Positions 63,214 to 64,000 of a DNA stretch of 64,000 bases are shown piece after piece; position 1 is the stretch's first letter; each line of letters begins with the position of its first letter. A program made the position numbers and the translations under genes. The stretch comes from Flavisphingopyxis sp963800335 (GTDB taxonomy: Bacteria > Pseudomonadota > Alphaproteobacteria > Sphingomonadales > Sphingomonadaceae). The DNA lies in NCBI GenBank assembly GCA_963800335.1, contig CAWDAN010000002.1, positions 255,322 to 319,321 on the forward strand. Direction: 5' to 3'. The notes under the pieces were generated by a model that was not told the DNA's origin, made no database searches, and saw nothing but the letters and a program-made list of their open reading frames with translations.

Positions 63214-63240
63214 GTCATTGCGAGGCCAGCCAAGCAATCT
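63214..63240. repeat. Dispersed-repeat-like element (TCATTGCGAG ... AAGCAATC)
   Basis: GTCATTGCGAGGCCAGCCAA then GCAATCT resembles the widespread bacterial intergenic repeat TCATTGCGAG...GCGAAGCAATCCA. ATTGC/GCAAT are inverted. Only one copy is seen in the window. Confidence 0.45.
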
Positions 63241-63310
63241 ATCGTGAGGTCATGACTGGCGGCCGCGCCGCCGCGATTTTGGCAATCACGACACGAAGAT
63301 GGGAAGCCTT

Positions 63311-64000
63311 ATGAAACTCGGATCGCTCAAACACGGCCGCGACGGCAAGCTCGTCGTCGTCAGTCCCGACCTCGCCTGGTATGCCGATGCATCGCACATC
63401 GTGCCGACGCTGCAGGGCGCGCTCGACGACTGGTCGACCTATGCACCGCTGCTGCAGAACCTTGCGACCGATCTCGAACACGAGGCGATTCCGCGCGAAC
63501 GCTTTCACGAACGCGATGCCGCGTCGCCCTTGCCGCGTGCCTATCAATGGGCCGACGGCAGTGCCTATGTGAACCACGTCGCGCTCGTCCGCCAGGCACG
63601 CGGTGCCGAGATGCCCGACAGCTTCTGGCACGACCCGCTGATGTACCAGGGCGGTAGCGACGCCTTTATCGGCCCGCGGGACGACATCCCGCTCGCCGAC
63701 GAAGCCTGGGGTTGCGATCTCGAGGCCGAGGTGGTCGTCGTTACCGGCGACGTGCCTCAGGGAGTATCGGCGACCGACGCGCTCGACCATATCCTGCTCG
63801 TCGGGCTGACCAACGACGTCAGCTTGCGCAACCTGATCCCCGGCGAGCTCGGCAAGGGCTTCGGGTTCTTCCAGTCGAAGCCGCCGTCGAGCTTTTCGCC
63901 GGTCTTCGTCACCCCGGACGAGCTGGGCGATGCCTGGCAGGATGGCAAGCTCAAGGGTGAAGTGCTCGTCGAACTGAACGGTGAGCCGTTCGGCAAGGCC
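63311..64000 (+). CDS. Fumarylacetoacetate hydrolase family protein (cut by window end)
   Basis: The first 230 residues of a FAH-family hydrolase: KLGSLKHGRDGKLVVVSPDL, YQWADGSAYVNHVALVRQAR, the metal-binding acidic segment WGCDLEAEVVVVTGDVPQGV and GLTNDVSLRNLIPGELGKGF-GFFQSKPPSSFSPV. Together with maiA and hppD it probably completes homogentisate breakdown by cleaving fumarylacetoacetate to fumarate and acetoacetate. The prokaryotic short form (about 335 aa) is expected. GGGAAGCC precedes ATG 63311. The C-terminus lies beyond the window. hmgA is not seen here. Confidence 0.9.
   Translation, partial: MKLGSLKHGRDGKLVVVSPDLAWYADASHIVPTLQGALDDWSTYAPLLQNLATDLEHEAIPRERFHERDAASPLPRAYQWADGSAYVNHVALVRQARGAEMPDSFWHDPLMYQGGSDAFIGPRDDIPLADEAWGCDLEAEVVVVTGDVPQGVSATDALDHILLVGLTNDVSLRNLIPGELGKGFGFFQSKPPSSFSPVFVTPDELGDAWQDGKLKGEVLVELNGEPFGKA

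Overview
The window is GC-rich, densely coding chromosome from an alphaproteobacterium, most likely of the family Sphingomonadaceae. Evidence: the order smc - dsbA - dsbA - dciA / mutY; a CcrM-type GANTC methyltransferase and a PopZ-like polar protein, both preceded by CtrA-like octamers; a near-perfect EcfG-type general-stress promoter; an Eda fragment that resembles the Zymomonas enzyme; a PrsK/PrsR/PrsT (PEP-CTERM/XrtA) module; and frequent ATGA/GTGA gene overlaps. No insertion sequence, prophage, rRNA or CRISPR array was seen. One tRNA gene (Cys) is present.

Layout. 1-10.4 kb: partial smc, two DsbA-like oxidoreductases, dciA, a frameshifted mutY, a serine beta-lactamase-fold hydrolase, nudC, a DUF1489 gene, popZ-like, tolC and a Pcm-like methyltransferase. 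10.5-14.5 kb: tRNA-Cys, a GGDEF/EAL protein, an enoyl-CoA hydratase, pgl and a 26-codon remnant of eda. 14.5-18.9 kb: a minus-strand argC-argJ-argB-argF-argR operon in which every junction is a 4-base overlap and two ARG-box-like operators precede argC. 18.9-27.3 kb: a TonB receptor, acs, a zinc metallopeptidase, 3-hydroxybutyrate dehydrogenase, a DUF4893 lipoprotein, an M20 amidohydrolase and a stress-type small membrane protein. 27.5-34.3 kb: a sugar transferase with prsK, prsR and prsT, where prsT is out of frame at a 5-bp repeat. 34.4-43.1 kb: a GntR regulator, a nitroreductase, a POT transporter, two amidohydrolases of which one lacks its metal ligands, NnrU, an aldo/keto reductase and a dicarboxylate symporter.

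43.2-48.8 kb: glmM, a ThiD-VOC fusion, rnhB, ccrM and folP. 49-51.9 kb: a Tat-exported vanadium-haloperoxidase/PAP2 enzyme convergent with an NtrC-like regulator whose AAA+ motifs are degenerate. 52-57.4 kb: a 40-aa cytochrome oxidase subunit IV, pntAA, two FAS1 lipoproteins with their own terminators, a fused pntAB-pntB, and a racemase homologue lacking both catalytic cysteines. 57.5-60.2 kb: a beta-helix protein coupled to a diheme cytochrome c, and a DUF2147 protein. 60.2-64 kb: tyrosine/homogentisate catabolism (maleylacetoacetate isomerase, MarR regulator, hppD, a VOC protein, and a fumarylacetoacetase-like gene cut by the window end).

Four genes carry reading-frame or start anomalies: mutY and argJ (+1 base), prsT (AGCGC repeat) and the second dsbA (ATT start). 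A sequencing or assembly error must be excluded for the two single-base cases. The 5-bp repeat case and the eda truncation look more like real events. There is no stretch over about 300 bases without a gene.
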